Origin: Collinsella sp. An2 | Lineage (GTDB): Bacteria > Actinomycetota > Coriobacteriia > Coriobacteriales > Coriobacteriaceae | Reading direction: 5' to 3' | DNA: 64,000 nt | Assembly: GCF_002160065.1 (NCBI RefSeq) | Contig: NZ_NFJW01000011.1 | Span: 24,142-88,141 of the forward strand | Part shown: positions 63,926 to 64,000 of the stretch, one piece after another | Layout: each line of letters begins with the position of its first letter | How positions within the stretch are numbered: the first letter of the stretch is position 1 | Translations under genes and position numbers: made by a program | Notes under the pieces: generated by a model | Databases searched by the model: none | What the model was told of the DNA's origin: nothing | What the model saw: only the letters and a program-made list of their open reading frames with translations

Positions 63926-64000
63926 ACGGCCAGCGGCGCCCTGCCCTCCCACGGGCTGTCCCCGCAGTACTCTCGGCGCGAGGGGGCTTAGCTTCCGGGT
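63926..64000 (-). rRNA. rrf: 5S ribosomal RNA, 3' part (5' part beyond the window)
   Basis: Read on the minus strand the edge sequence contains ACCCGGAAGCTAAGCC and GAGTACTGCGGGG, followed by CCGTGGGAGGGCAGGGCGCCGC-type sequence. This matches actinobacterial 5S rRNA from about position 45 to its 3' end as I recall it. It indicates an rRNA operon running leftwards into the window. The exact 3' end is approximate. Confidence 0.85.

Overview
The window reads as chromosomal DNA from a high-GC Gram-positive bacterium of the class Coriobacteriia, most like Collinsella. The gene families and the gene order uvrA/uvrC-rapZ-whiA-gap-pgk-tpiA-secG are actinobacterial, while the fatty-acid operon is arranged as in Lactobacillales. 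The species call is an inference; no 16S rRNA is present. Most genes are on the minus strand.

Layout. 1-4971: an incomplete CmpB-like membrane protein, tRNA-Gly and tRNA-Cys with promoter and terminator, a partner-switching pair (a SpoIIE phosphatase and a STAS/histidine-kinase-type ATPase fusion), and tRNA-Leu. 5260-5690: a non-coding array of degenerate motifs spaced about 52 bp. 5812-11787: an oligopeptide ABC importer operon, oppABCDF. 12437-18683: the glycolytic operon gapA-pgk-tpiA-gpmI-secG, with an intact REP-associated transposase (RAYT) and its palindromes between gpmI and secG. 18932-20952: rapZ and whiA, separated by a REP palindrome where actinobacteria usually keep yvcK. 21392-30031: a sialic-acid catabolic operon: ABC importer satABCD (permease and ATPase fused in satC), aldolase nanA, kinase nanK and epimerase nanE. 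30591-41087: uvrC, murJ, a D-aspartate-ligase-like ATP-grasp gene, ybaK, an aspartate-type racemase and uvrA. 41353-47675: an LTA-synthase-like sulfatase, an Mrp ATPase and two FAD proteins. 48090-49385: an unknown membrane protein and bioY. 49621-59807: fabH-acpP-fabK-fabD-fabG-fabF-accB-fabZ-accC-accDA-degV. 59899-64000: uvrB, a lytic transglycosylase, coaE and the 3' part of a 5S rRNA gene entering from the right edge.

How it fits together. The importers supply peptides and sialic acid; nanA, nanK and nanE turn sialic acid into amino-sugar phosphates. The fab/acc operon is biotin-dependent through accB. It is divergent from the biotin transporter bioY, and the shared 235-bp intergenic region holds two palindromes over the promoters, one with the geometry of a BirA operator. 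murJ, the ATP-grasp ligase, the racemase and the lytic transglycosylase point to a cell wall with a D-aspartate cross-bridge.

The most notable non-coding content is a RAYT/REP system whose hairpin stems vary while the loop is constant, the 52-bp array with an orientation switch, a second structured repeat downstream of nanK and uvrA, and a 76-bp AT-rich palindrome followed by a 41-bp tandem repeat near 47.7 kb.
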